64,000 nucleotides of DNA. Origin: Ruegeria meonggei. Its GTDB lineage: Bacteria; Pseudomonadota; Alphaproteobacteria; Rhodobacterales; Rhodobacteraceae. The position numbers and the translations under genes are program-made. Shown here piece by piece: positions 52,976-61,837 of this stretch. The DNA lies in the NCBI RefSeq assembly GCF_900172215.1, contig NZ_FWFP01000017.1, forward strand, positions 1-64,000, read 5' to 3'. Each line of letters opens with the position of its first letter. The first letter of the stretch is position 1. Below the pieces are notes generated by a model. It did not search any database. It was given only the letters and a program-made list of their open reading frames with translations, and was not told where the DNA came from.

Positions 52976-54051
52976 ACCTGTCTCTTACTCAGTGTTTCGA
53001 ATTCAGCGATCTGGGCGTGGCACAGCTCGGTTGGTGGGGTGCCCCGGGCCCAGCCGGCATACCAATCCGCCGTCAGTCTAACAGTGTCCTCAAAACTCAG
53101 AACCGGGCGCCAGCCAAGCGCTGCGCGCGCCTGCGACACATCCAACCGGAGCATGTTGGCCTCATGCGGGGTGTCTGCGGATGTATCAATTTCAATCCGA
53201 CCCTGTCCAAGCGCCCTGATAACGGCCTCGGCCACATCTAGAACCGGGCGTTCATCGTCGCGTTCGGGTCCAAAATTCCAGCCGCGGGCAAAGGCGTCGT
53301 CCCGCTCAAGTTGCTGGGCCAGCATCATGTACCCCCTCAGCGGTTCGAGCACATGCTGCCAGGGGCGGATTGCGCTGGGGTGGCGCAAAACTACGCGTTC
53401 CTCATTACTTAGGCATCCGCGCACGATATCCGGAACCAGCCGATCCTCGGCCCAGTCACCGCCGCCGATGACATTGCCAGCCCGCGCGGTGGCGATCCGG
53501 GCCGGATGCGGATCAACAGCGCTTTGCGTAAAAAAACTGCGCCGCATCGCTGCGGCGGCTATTTCGGTTCCGCCTTTCGAGGCGGAATAGGGATCGTGCC
53601 CGCCCATCGGGTCCGTTTCACGATACCCCCAGACCTGTTCGACATTTTCATAGGCCTTGTCCGAAGTGGCAACCACCACCGCGCGCAAACCGGGCCCGGC
53701 GCGCAACGCATCCAAAAGCTGCACCGTGCCCAGAACATTGGTGGCAAAGGTTTCAACCGGTGTTCGATAGGATCGCCGCACCAGCGATTGCGCAGCCAGA
53801 TGAAAGACAAATTCAGGGTCGGTTTCCGCGATCAGCCGGTCCAGCGTGGCGCGGTCGTTCAGATCGCCGGTGACGGATCGGATATTGCCCTGATCCAGCA
53901 AAGCCCAAAGGTTTGGGTCTGTTTCGGGATGCAAGGCGTATCCGGTTACCCTAGCGCCAGCCTCAGCCAGCCAGGCGGCCAGCCAGGCGCCTTTGAAACC
54001 AGTATGCCCGGTCACCAGCACCCGCCGGCCTGAAAAGACGGCGGCGGTCAT
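52972..54051 (-). CDS. rfbG: CDP-glucose 4,6-dehydratase
   Basis: A 359-residue SDR dehydratase that makes CDP-4-keto-6-deoxyglucose. It has VLVTGHTGFKGAWLAAWL (11-28), where GHTGFKG is the marker of this family, HLAAQSLVRRSY, VVVATSDKAYEN and YSASK for the catalytic pair. The C-terminal PWQHVLEPL stretch is also diagnostic. ATG 54051 overlaps the rfbF stop as ATGA; the ATG at 54066 adds five residues. It is the second gene of the coupled operon rfbF-rfbG-methyltransferase-epimerase-gtrA. Confidence 0.94.
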   Translation of the reverse strand: MTAAVFSGRRVLVTGHTGFKGAWLAAWLAEAGARVTGYALHPETDPNLWALLDQGNIRSVTGDLNDRATLDRLIAETDPEFVFHLAAQSLVRRSYRTPVETFATNVLGTVQLLDALRAGPGLRAVVVATSDKAYENVEQVWGYRETDPMGGHDPYSASKGGTEIAAAAMRRSFFTQSAVDPHPARIATARAGNVIGGGDWAEDRLVPDIVRGCLSNEERVVLRHPSAIRPWQHVLEPLRGYMMLAQQLERDDAFARGWNFGPERDDERPVLDVAEAVIRALGQGRIEIDTSADTPHEANMLRLDVSQARAALGWRPVLSFEDTVRLTADWYAGWARGTPPTELCHAQIAEFETLSKRQV

Positions 54052-54821
54052 TCCCAGATTTTCCACGGCGCATCACCTGTGGCCCAATGTTCCTCAAGCT
54101 CCTGACGTTCGCGGATGGTGTCCATGGGCTGCCAGAAACCTCTGTGTTCGAAAGACATCAACTCGCCATCGTGTGTCAGGTTCATCAGAGGGCTGCGTTC
54201 CCAGATGGTGCTGTCGTCGCCAAGATATCTCTCTACTTCGGGGGAAAGCACAAAAAACCCGCCATTGATCAGGCCGCCATCCCCGATAGGTTTTTCCGAG
54301 AAGTTCAGAACTTGATTGCCCTGCATCTCAAGCTGACCGAAGCGGCGGGGCGGGGGAACCGCCGTGACGGTTGCAAGCTTGCCATGGGCGCGATGGAAAT
54401 CGATGCCGCCCCGGACGTCGATATTGCCAACCCCGTCGCCATAAGTCAGGCAAAAGGCCTCTTCACCTTTGAGGTGGGGCATAACCCGCTTAAGCCGCCC
54501 GCCGGTCTGACTGTTTTCCCCCGTATCGACCAGCGTCACGCGCCAGGGTTCAGATTTGCTGTTTGCGATTTCCAGGCTGCCACTGGCCAGATCGACCGTG
54601 ACATCCGAACTGTGCAGAAAGTAATTCGCGAAAAATTCCTTGATGACATAGCCCCTGTAACCAAGGCAGATGATGAAATCCGTGATACCATGAGCAGCGT
54701 AGATTTTCATGATATGCCATATGATCGGTTTGCCCCCGATCTCGACCATGGGTTTTGGTATTTTGACGGTCTCTTCGCTGAGCCGGGTACCCAGACCACC
54801 AGCCAGAATAACGCATTTCAT
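54048..54821 (-). CDS. rfbF: glucose-1-phosphate cytidylyltransferase
   Basis: A 257-residue nucleotidyltransferase that makes CDP-glucose from CTP and glucose-1-phosphate. It has VILAGGLGTRLSEET (4-18), KPMVEIGGKPIIWHIM, which is specific for RfbF, and LTYGDGVGN, where the Asp binds metal. GFWQPMDTIRERQELE closes the fold. It is the first gene of the CDP-sugar operon. Because no CDP-4-keto-6-deoxyglucose 3-dehydratase (RfbH) follows, a 3-deoxysugar is unlikely and a 6-deoxy, C-methylated hexose is favoured. Confidence 0.95.
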   Translation of the reverse strand: MKCVILAGGLGTRLSEETVKIPKPMVEIGGKPIIWHIMKIYAAHGITDFIICLGYRGYVIKEFFANYFLHSSDVTVDLASGSLEIANSKSEPWRVTLVDTGENSQTGGRLKRVMPHLKGEEAFCLTYGDGVGNIDVRGGIDFHRAHGKLATVTAVPPPRRFGQLEMQGNQVLNFSEKPIGDGGLINGGFFVLSPEVERYLGDDSTIWERSPLMNLTHDGELMSFEHRGFWQPMDTIRERQELEEHWATGDAPWKIWE

Positions 54822-55476
54822 AAAATCGCCCCCTCGTTCACAACGAAGTTCGTTACCAATTAATCGGCTTTTGAGCCGAACCAGACGCGGCCCCGCTTTA
54901 CCAAATACTCGACCACAGTAGGACGGGAGGGCTGAGCCCTGTCAAGGTTCACAAGGCTATGAGTCGTGCCATACCAAATTTCCTTGGGCTCTAGCGTTGG
55001 CGAATACACAATATGCTCAGGTGGATGGTATTGTTGATTTGTCTATACACACTGAAAGTGACCCCAGATCGCACTGAAAGTCGTGCTCCGGGCCAAGATA
55101 ACAAAAGATCAAACACAGGGTATCAATCAAGAATGCGTCCAGGGTTTAGCAGCGGCCATCTGCAAGCGTTGGAGCAATCTCGGCACTCTGAACTGCTATT
55201 GTTATTCAACGTGTTGAAGGCAAATTTTTTCCCACTGCCGAGTGGTCGAGGCGGTCTGGTTTCCAGAAGATACGGCCAATTCCTGAAAGTGAGGAGCTCA
55301 ATCTGCACGCATCTTTGTATACCCCATTGAGCTGCAGTCGTGGCGCAATGGCCATATGTCTATGCCCTGATCGGATGGGGCAAATTGTAACGAGCAAGGT
55401 TTATTTACAGGGTGTCAATATGATTTTGTTGTGAATCTAAGGTATCTTCCTGTAGCCTGACGACAGCGTTATTAGT
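54822..55476. other. long intergenic region with a short direct repeat
   Basis: A 655-base gap between rfbF and a flavoprotein gene. The only frame above 100 codons (55013-55330) lacks a ribosome site and any recognisable content. CACTGAAAGT occurs at 55050-55059 and again at 55072-55081, a 22-base step, followed by GTGCTCC; this could be the worn end of an IS or a regulatory repeat. Near 55395-55440 the sequence becomes AT-rich. No convincing tRNA, terminator or complete gene was found. Confidence 0.35.
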
Positions 55477-56979
55477 GTGGATGTTAGTGATTTGAAAAAA
55501 GATATTGTTCCCGTTGTTATCATTGGTGGCGGTCCTGCGGGACTGACAGCAGCCTATGAACTGCAGAAGCTGAGCGACACACATGTACCCCAGGTCTATG
55601 AGGCCTCGGACATGGTTGGTGGCATCTCACGAACCGAAACGCATAAAGGTTATCGCTTTGACATAGGCGGCCACCGGTTCTTCACTAAAGTCGGTGAGGT
55701 CGAAGACATGTGGCATGAGGTGATGGGCGATGATTTCATCACAGTGCAGCGCATGAGCCGCATCTTCTATCGCGGCGATTTCTACGATTACCCGCTGCGT
55801 ATCTTCAACGCGTTGGGAAATATCGGTCCTTATGAAACCTACAAGATTATCGGTAGTTTCATCAAATGGAAGCTGCGCCCGCGCCAGCAGGAAGAAACGT
55901 TCGAAGATTGGGTTGTGAACCGTTTCGGGGGCCGGCTTTATATGCACTTTTTCTACAGCTACACGAAAAAGGTCTGGGGGATTTCGCCGTCTGAAATTCG
56001 TGCTGACTGGGCGGCGCAGCGGATTAAAAACCTGTCCTTACCCAAGGCCGTCTGGAATGCCATCTCAGGTGCCAATGATACCGCTAGTCTGATCGAGGAA
56101 TTCCAATACCCGCGCCTCGGTCCAGGTATGATGTGGGAAAAGACCCGCAACCAGATCACAGAAAAGGGCGGTACCGTTCAGATGCAGTCCGAGGTCGTGA
56201 AGGTCAATCGAGAAGGCAACCGCATAACGTCGATCGATGTACGTCAGTGGGATAAAGAAAGCGGTGCCAATGAAAAAACCGAACGGGTCGAGGGCGAACA
56301 TTTCATCAATTCAATGGCCATCCGCGATCTGATCCATGCGTTCGACCCGCCACCACCAGCCGAAGTCGTTGCGGCTGCTGACCGGCTGAAATACCGCGAT
56401 TTCCTTATTGTAACTCTGGTGTTGGACCACCCTGATCCCTTCCCGGACAACTGGATCTATATTCATAGCCCGATGGTGAAAGTTGGGCGCATTCAAAATT
56501 TCCGGGCCTGGTCCAAAGAAATGTTGCCCGATCAGAATACAGCATCAATCGGGATGGAGTATTTCTGTCAAAAAGACGATGGGTTGTGGTCATCTTCGGA
56601 TGAGGATCTGCGCAAACTGGCCAGCGAAGAGCTTGAAAAGCTGAACTTGGCCAAAGCCAAGGACGTGGTTGATTGCGCAATTATCCGTCAGCCCAAGGCT
56701 TATCCGGTTTACGACAGCGAATACAAAGAAGCGCTTGATACGATCAGCGACTGGCTCAAGACGCTTGAAAACTTCCAGACCGTCGGGCGCAATGGCCTGC
56801 ATCGCTATAATAATCAGGATCACTCGATGCTGTCTGCGATGTATGCCGCACGCAATATCATGGGGGCTGATCTGGATGTGTGGGACGTCAATGTCGACCG
56901 CTCCTACCACGAGGAGTTCGAAGCAGAACCGAAAAAGAAACTCTTCAAGAGTGTTCTCGGGAATCGAGCCGCGCTCTGA
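55477..56979 (+). CDS. FAD-dependent oxidoreductase, UGM-like (module 3)
   Basis: A 500-residue flavoprotein with VVIIGGGPAGLTAAYEL (13-29) and a ribose-binding Glu in VYEASDMVGGISRTE, followed by FDIGGHRFFTK. The FYRGDFYDYPLRIFNAL strand resembles the sugar-binding front of UDP-galactopyranose-mutase-like proteins. GLHRYNNQDHSMLSAMYAA at the end is the second FAD contact. GTG 55477 begins the frame; no strong ribosome site is visible. It shares its overall plan with the enzyme at 30289 (GxHRF and YPL motifs) and less with that at 7116. Its partner is not adjacent: the nearest GtrA/GT2 pair is at 49471-50862. Substrate unknown. Confidence 0.82.
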   Translation: MDVSDLKKDIVPVVIIGGGPAGLTAAYELQKLSDTHVPQVYEASDMVGGISRTETHKGYRFDIGGHRFFTKVGEVEDMWHEVMGDDFITVQRMSRIFYRGDFYDYPLRIFNALGNIGPYETYKIIGSFIKWKLRPRQQEETFEDWVVNRFGGRLYMHFFYSYTKKVWGISPSEIRADWAAQRIKNLSLPKAVWNAISGANDTASLIEEFQYPRLGPGMMWEKTRNQITEKGGTVQMQSEVVKVNREGNRITSIDVRQWDKESGANEKTERVEGEHFINSMAIRDLIHAFDPPPPAEVVAAADRLKYRDFLIVTLVLDHPDPFPDNWIYIHSPMVKVGRIQNFRAWSKEMLPDQNTASIGMEYFCQKDDGLWSSSDEDLRKLASEELEKLNLAKAKDVVDCAIIRQPKAYPVYDSEYKEALDTISDWLKTLENFQTVGRNGLHRYNNQDHSMLSAMYAARNIMGADLDVWDVNVDRSYHEEFEAEPKKKLFKSVLGNRAAL

Positions 56980-57026
56980 TTATCCTGCGTTTTTTGGTGC
57001 CGGGCAGAATGACACGAAAACATGCG

Positions 57027-58052
57027 TTAGTTCCGACGCACGTGCAACTTCTGTTTTTGCCCCAGTACATGGTACTCGAACAGGCACCAAACATAGACAC
57101 TGGCTGAATAGATGTAATAAAACTGGTGATATAGCAGGCATTTGACCGCGAACCAAACGCCGCCATGTGTTGCCATTTCCCGAAGCAAATCGCGGTTGGC
57201 CAAAAACGCTAACCCCAGCAGCAGCAGCGGTGCAGGCCACCAATTGGGCTGTATCAACAGCGCCAGTACCGACAAAAACAACAATCCCGCCAACCCGGCC
57301 CGCACCCGCTCGGCGCCGGAGGTATTCAAACCGTCAGTCAACCCCTCGCGTGAGATCATCAGACGGGCCCAGGGTAGTGCGCGGCAAAAGATATCGGTAC
57401 TCAGGCTGTTACGCATCGTCCAGACTTTCAGGTGCTTTCCTTGGAGCCGAGGTTCCACGATGATCCGGCGCCCGGTTTCGGCGATGCGGTAGCCCAACTC
57501 GATGTCCTCGATTGACGGCACCTCATAGGTTTTGATGTCAAACCCGCCCACCTCGCGGAATACGTCAGCACGAATGGCGCCACAGCCGGCCCAGAAGGTA
57601 CGCGCATCACGATTGGCGCGTTGATGGTGATAGCGGTGCAGCAGGTTTTTATAGCGGGAAAACCATGCCTGCCCGTCCGGGGCATCATCATAGGATCCAA
57701 AGACTGCGGCCACATTATCTTCGGACATCGCATTGCGGATATGTTCCGGCCCGTCAGGCCATGCGATCACATCTGAGTCGACAAACCACAAAACCTCTCC
57801 GACGGCATGTTCGGCCGCCAGATTGCGTGCCGCACCGGGTCCCCCGTTCACGGGTGTCGTCATGACCTTCGCGCCCATCTTCCTGGCCAGATCGGCGGTG
57901 CCATCGGGAGACTGGTCATCCACCACCAAAACCTCACTGACTTCTCCGGTCTCTAGCATCCCAATCAAGGGCGGCAACACACGATGCAGCAGATGCTCGG
58001 CCTTATACGCGGGCATAACTACACTGATCGAAAGTGTCTGGTCCTGCGTCAT
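57027..58052 (-). CDS. GT2 glycosyltransferase
   Basis: A 341-residue transferase. SISVVMPAYKAEHLL and VLVVDDQSPDGT (42-53) begin the fold, WFVDSDVIAWPDG near 91-103 holds D-x-D, and AGCGAIRADVFREVGGFD is the usual acceptor-side motif. Two hydrophobic helices (about 250-280) and a C-terminal amphipathic end with CLLYHQFYYIYSASVY follow. ATG 58052 overlaps the upstream membrane-protein stop by ATGA. It is the last of a three-gene leftward operon with UDP-xylose synthase, so UDP-xylose may be the donor; this is inference from position. Confidence 0.85.
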   Translation of the reverse strand: MTQDQTLSISVVMPAYKAEHLLHRVLPPLIGMLETGEVSEVLVVDDQSPDGTADLARKMGAKVMTTPVNGGPGAARNLAAEHAVGEVLWFVDSDVIAWPDGPEHIRNAMSEDNVAAVFGSYDDAPDGQAWFSRYKNLLHRYHHQRANRDARTFWAGCGAIRADVFREVGGFDIKTYEVPSIEDIELGYRIAETGRRIIVEPRLQGKHLKVWTMRNSLSTDIFCRALPWARLMISREGLTDGLNTSGAERVRAGLAGLLFLSVLALLIQPNWWPAPLLLLGLAFLANRDLLREMATHGGVWFAVKCLLYHQFYYIYSASVYVWCLFEYHVLGQKQKLHVRRN

Positions 58053-59542
58053 GGGCGCCCGCCGGAAACGGACCGCATCCCAAGGTGCGGCAAAGAAAGA
58101 ACAAGGAAGGTGGCTGAAAAAGGCAAAAGCCACATCACCCGTGCGCCATAGCGGTCAGCGGGTTGTGAAACACCGCCACAGACAAGAGCGTTCACTGCGA
58201 TCCCGATCAACAGAAACAGGGCGAACAGCTTTAGCTCGCAGGGCAGGCTGCGTGGCCATCCCAAAAGTGCAACAATGACCCCAAAAGAAATCAGGTATAT
58301 AATCCCATGCACCGTGTCGATCCGTTCGATCCAGCCCCGGTTCGTGGCCAGCCGCCCACCTTGCAGATCATGCCGACCCTCATTCAACCCGGATAACTGA
58401 CGGGCATTGTCCATCATTTGCTCGGTCGGGATTGTCATCTGGATACTATAGCGCATCATTTGGTGAAAAGCATTTTCAGTAAAGGCGTAAGAGGTTCCAA
58501 AAGGTCGGGATAGAAGGACACGGACAAAGAAATCGCGCTGCGACAGCGCGACAAGCCGCTGATCCTCGGGGGTCATCAGACGAAATGAACCAAGCTGTGG
58601 GGACCGTTCGAAAATAATATGGGACACCGTCAGGCGATAGGGATCGTTAGACCAGGACAAGGCTTCGTGCAGCGCGCAGGTTGGCACTTGGTGATCAGGG
58701 CAGGTTGCGTTCAGATAGTCCAGTCCGGGGCCGTCCACAATCAGCCGAGCTGTGATATGCGGCGTGTAGGTGACCTCTTTATTTGCGACGTTTTCCGCAG
58801 CGAACTCGAAAACTCTGCGTTCGGCCAAAGCAACAAAAACCACCATAATCACCAAGACTGATGCACGCCATCGGGCCGGAGCCCGCTGAAATAAAGCCGC
58901 GAGAAAAACGGCAGGAACCATCAAACCCGCAACAGCCATGTGCGACGGGTGTACGACCACAGCCAAAGCCGCCAGAGCAAAGGCAAGCGCAAGTTCCGGG
59001 AACGTCATTTTCCGACCAAAGGCGGCAAGGGCCGCAATCGCAATCAACAGAACCGGAGCAAAAATATCCGGCATTACATAGGCGATATAGAACGGCAACG
59101 ATGTCACCGCCGCAGCAAGCAGGGGTACAGTCAGCAACCCAACTGCGTTCGGCGGTGGATCCAAATACCGCCGAGCGGCGCTGACTGCCACCCCTGCGGC
59201 GAGAAGGGTAATAGCCAGATGCAACACCGCCACGCCGGAAATAAACCCTGCCCGGACAAACAAGGCGACGATCATCCCATATATTAATGATCGCGATCCG
59301 CTGGTTGTGTCGTCGTCATCGGCATCACTGCGTTCTGCACCGGCCCCGTCATCTTCAGTGGACGCAGGCAAAATCATATCAAGTGCCACATTCCCCTGAT
59401 AAATGTAGCTGCCGGTGTCGTAATAATAGAGAGGTCCGCGGTTGACCATCAGCACTGCCAAGCAAAGTATCGCGGTCATAACCAACAGCAGAACCGGCCG
59501 GATCTGCCAGAACCGTCTTTGGCGCGCGCGTGGCATACTCAT
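58049..59542 (-). CDS. polytopic membrane protein of unknown function
   Basis: A 497-residue protein with about nine hydrophobic helices. The first helix (16-34) is followed by [18 protein letters not shown], an acidic loop, and an insertion of Asp/Ser/Thr-rich sequence ([16 protein letters not shown]), then further helices and a long periplasmic region near 240-370. This resembles GT-C-like proteins without a recognised motif. The ATG at 59542 lies inside the uxs stop (ATGA); ATG 59536, with AAGGA five bases ahead, is an alternative. Both flanking genes overlap, so it works with UDP-xylose synthase and the GT2 that follow or precede it. Confidence 0.6.
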   Translation of the reverse strand: MSMPRARQRRFWQIRPVLLLVMTAILCLAVLMVNRGPLYYYDTGSYIYQGNVALDMILPASTEDDGAGAERSDADDDDTTSGSRSLIYGMIVALFVRAGFISGVAVLHLAITLLAAGVAVSAARRYLDPPPNAVGLLTVPLLAAAVTSLPFYIAYVMPDIFAPVLLIAIAALAAFGRKMTFPELALAFALAALAVVVHPSHMAVAGLMVPAVFLAALFQRAPARWRASVLVIMVVFVALAERRVFEFAAENVANKEVTYTPHITARLIVDGPGLDYLNATCPDHQVPTCALHEALSWSNDPYRLTVSHIIFERSPQLGSFRLMTPEDQRLVALSQRDFFVRVLLSRPFGTSYAFTENAFHQMMRYSIQMTIPTEQMMDNARQLSGLNEGRHDLQGGRLATNRGWIERIDTVHGIIYLISFGVIVALLGWPRSLPCELKLFALFLLIGIAVNALVCGGVSQPADRYGARVMWLLPFSATFLVLSLPHLGMRSVSGGRP

Positions 59543-60561
59543 CCTTTTTCCGCAGCACCCTGCGTCGCTGCGATGATCTTTCTGAAATAGGAGATTGTGG
59601 TTTCCAGCCCTTTTTCAAGCGGGACTTGCGGTGCCCAGTCCAGCAGTCGTCCTGCCCGAGTGATATCGGGCTGGCGCTGGATGGGATCGTCCTGCGGCAA
59701 GGGCTCAAACACCAGTTCCGAAGATGAGCGGGTCATCCGGATCACGGTTTCGGCCAGTTCTCGGATACGCAATTCCACCGGGTTGCCTAGATTGATCGGG
59801 CCAGTCACGTCTTCCGCCGAACCCATCAGCCGGATCAGACCGTCGATCAGGTCAGAAACGAAACAGAACGACCGGGTCTGACTTCCGTCGCCATAGATTG
59901 TAATCGGTTTACCGGCCAGAGCCTGCATGACGAAATTCGAAACCACACGCCCATCGTCAGGATGCATGTTCGGCCCATAGGTGTTGAATATCCGTGCGAC
60001 TTTAATCGGCAAGTTGTGTTGTCGGTAATAGTCGAAGAACAACGTTTCGGCACAGCGCTTGCCTTCGTCATAGCAGGAACGAAATCCAACTGGATTGACA
60101 TTCCCCCAGTAATCCTCGGTCTGAGGATGCACGGTAGGATCCCCGTAAACCTCGGATGTCGAAGCCTGTAGAATCTTCGCGTTGAGCCGCTTGGCCAGTC
60201 CCAGCATATTGATTGCGCCATGCACCGAAGTCTTGGTGGTCTGCACGGGATCGTGCTGATAGTGAAATGGTGAGGCTGGACAGGCCAGATTATATATCTC
60301 GTCCACTTCGACATAGAGCGGGAAAGTCACGTCATGCCGCAGGATTTCAAACCGCGGGTTGCTGAGCAAGGGGCGCAGGTTTGAGCGCCGTCCGGTGAAA
60401 AAATTGTCGACGCATAAAACCTCGTGGCCTTGCGCCAAAAGAGCTGCACAAAGATGCGAACCCAAAAAGCCAGCACCACCTGTTACCAGAATGCGCTTTG
60501 CACTCAGGTGCAACAGATCATCGGGATCATACCCATCTTGTGGAAAGTTGGATGTGTTCAT
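59539..60561 (-). CDS. uxs: UDP-glucuronate decarboxylase (UDP-xylose synthase)
   Basis: A 340-residue SDR enzyme that decarboxylates UDP-glucuronate to UDP-xylose. It has [12 protein letters not shown] (26-37), VDNFFTGRR (51-59), [13 protein letters not shown] (90-102), [11 protein letters not shown] and Y164-D-E-G-K168 in RSCYDEGKR, all markers of UXS, with the tail [20 protein letters not shown]. It needs UDP-glucuronate; the dehydrogenase at 13692 looks more like a UDP-GlcNAc enzyme, so the glucuronate may come from elsewhere in the cell. It is first in a coupled operon of three genes. Confidence 0.93.
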   Translation of the reverse strand: MNTSNFPQDGYDPDDLLHLSAKRILVTGGAGFLGSHLCAALLAQGHEVLCVDNFFTGRRSNLRPLLSNPRFEILRHDVTFPLYVEVDEIYNLACPASPFHYQHDPVQTTKTSVHGAINMLGLAKRLNAKILQASTSEVYGDPTVHPQTEDYWGNVNPVGFRSCYDEGKRCAETLFFDYYRQHNLPIKVARIFNTYGPNMHPDDGRVVSNFVMQALAGKPITIYGDGSQTRSFCFVSDLIDGLIRLMGSAEDVTGPINLGNPVELRIRELAETVIRMTRSSSELVFEPLPQDDPIQRQPDITRAGRLLDWAPQVPLEKGLETTISYFRKIIAATQGAAEKG

Positions 60562-61228
60562 CGGTGCTCCCAGCGGCTTGTGGTCCGCCGGATATCCGGG
60601 GAAAACCGTTTCATATTCCTAAAGGCCCAAACATATCGTCAAAGTCGTCAATTAGTGGCGGAACACCCTCCCACACCGGCACCCCAATCCACGTCGTATT
60701 TAATTGGCTCAAATCTACACATAATTTCAGAAGCTACGAAGAATAATTATGCCAGAATGTCCTTCGTTCCCTCAGTCTCACCAGTATATGCTGTGCGCTC
60801 AAAACGTGTTGACCCGGATTTATTTCGTTTTTCGGGTAACCATCTTCATGCATTTCAAATATTCATGACGCGCTCCCTCAAGCATATAGCAGCAGTCAAA
60901 ACACGTACTGATGCAAGCCATCAGAACATGCTTTGATAGGCTGGCTGGTTTTGCCGTGAAAGCTGTCACTCACGCAAAACAGCTCCGCCCGCTTTCCAGT
61001 TTGTATTGGATTTCATGCCTACCCTCATTGTTCGCAATTCTAGCACAAAAGGGAGTTTTTATCCGTTTTGGCCCGGATCGTCGCCTGTTCGCTCCAAAAG
61101 AACCTCTTTTTTGACAAGTTCAAATTTGCACATTTTCCAGGTTTCGGCTAACCTTTCCCAATGAGTTCTAGGTCTGATTAAGGGCTTAGCACGGTTAAAT
61201 GTGTATCTTGCGGGTGGGTTGAGTTCGG
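60562..61228. other. long intergenic region
   Basis: A 667-base gap upstream of both the uxs operon and the VPLPA-CTERM gene. Frames such as 60911-61114 lack ribosome sites. TTGACA at 61111-61116 could be a promoter -35 element but no good -10 follows. The gap is AT-richer than the coding regions. No repeat, tRNA or relic was recognised. Confidence 0.35.
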
Positions 61229-61762
61229 ATGATTAGAATTTTGAGAACAATTGTACCAGCGATTTTCGCTATGGTAATAATGACCGGTTCTGCCAGTGCG
61301 GTGACCTCTGTCGTCGCGGGTGGATCATACGACATTACGTCTGACACTCTGTTCACCGGACAAGTCGACTCTATGGGTGGTTCCGGCTCGTATTCTGTGA
61401 ATTTCACATCCCCGGCCAGCCCGGTATTCAGCACAGCAAACGCGGCTATTACGGTCGGCATTCTGGGCACGTTCACCAATTTGACGGTCGCGTGGTACGA
61501 TGCCGCAACAGACACACTTCTGAACTCCACGCCTATTCTGGCAGGTATTACCACGTTGAACACCATCTTCCTGAGTAAGCATGATCGTTTGGGTCAGGAT
61601 TTGGTGTTCAGCTGGGACAATTCGACCGCATCAACGAACAAAGGCCCGATCTCGTTCACCTTCGATGTCGCGCCGGTGCCGTTGCCTGCTGGCGGCCTGC
61701 TGTTGCTTACGGCGCTTGGTGGGCTGGTTCTGGTACGACAGCGCAAGGCTGCAGCTGCCTGA
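61229..61762 (+). CDS. secreted protein with a VPLPA-CTERM sorting tail
   Basis: A 177-residue exported protein. A Sec signal peptide (MIRILRT, hydrophobic core, cut near residue 24 after SASA) is followed by a beta-rich, Ser/Thr-rich domain. The end has VPLPAGGLLLLTALGG, a short helix, then RQRK and four Ala: this is the tripartite VPLPA-CTERM signal (motif, helix, basic cluster) known from Rhodobacteraceae and processed by an exosortase. No exosortase is in the window, so processing must rely on a gene elsewhere. Such proteins go with extracellular polysaccharide production. The gene stands alone and is closed by a strong terminator. Confidence 0.85.
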   Translation: MIRILRTIVPAIFAMVIMTGSASAVTSVVAGGSYDITSDTLFTGQVDSMGGSGSYSVNFTSPASPVFSTANAAITVGILGTFTNLTVAWYDAATDTLLNSTPILAGITTLNTIFLSKHDRLGQDLVFSWDNSTASTNKGPISFTFDVAPVPLPAGGLLLLTALGGLVLVRQRKAAAA

Positions 61763-61792
61763 CGCAGGTTCCAATTTGATCCCGATCATGTG

Positions 61793-61828
61793 CAACAAAA
61801 AGAGGCCGGTCACGGCCTCTTTTTGTTG
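61793..61828. terminator. bidirectional rho-independent terminator
   Basis: Perfect 16-base arms (CAACAAAAAGAGGCCG / CGGCCTCTTTTTGTTG) around a GTCA loop, with the T run after the stem on the + strand and after it on the - strand too. It lies between the convergent stops of the VPLPA-CTERM gene and the GT2 gene, 30 and 10 bases away. Confidence 0.9.
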
Positions 61829-61837
61829 GGGCGGGGG

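Noticed and set aside
55013..55330. 105-codon frame in the large gap before the flavoprotein
   Set aside because: No ribosome site, Cys/Ser/Arg-rich unstructured translation and no link to neighbours; left as intergenic.
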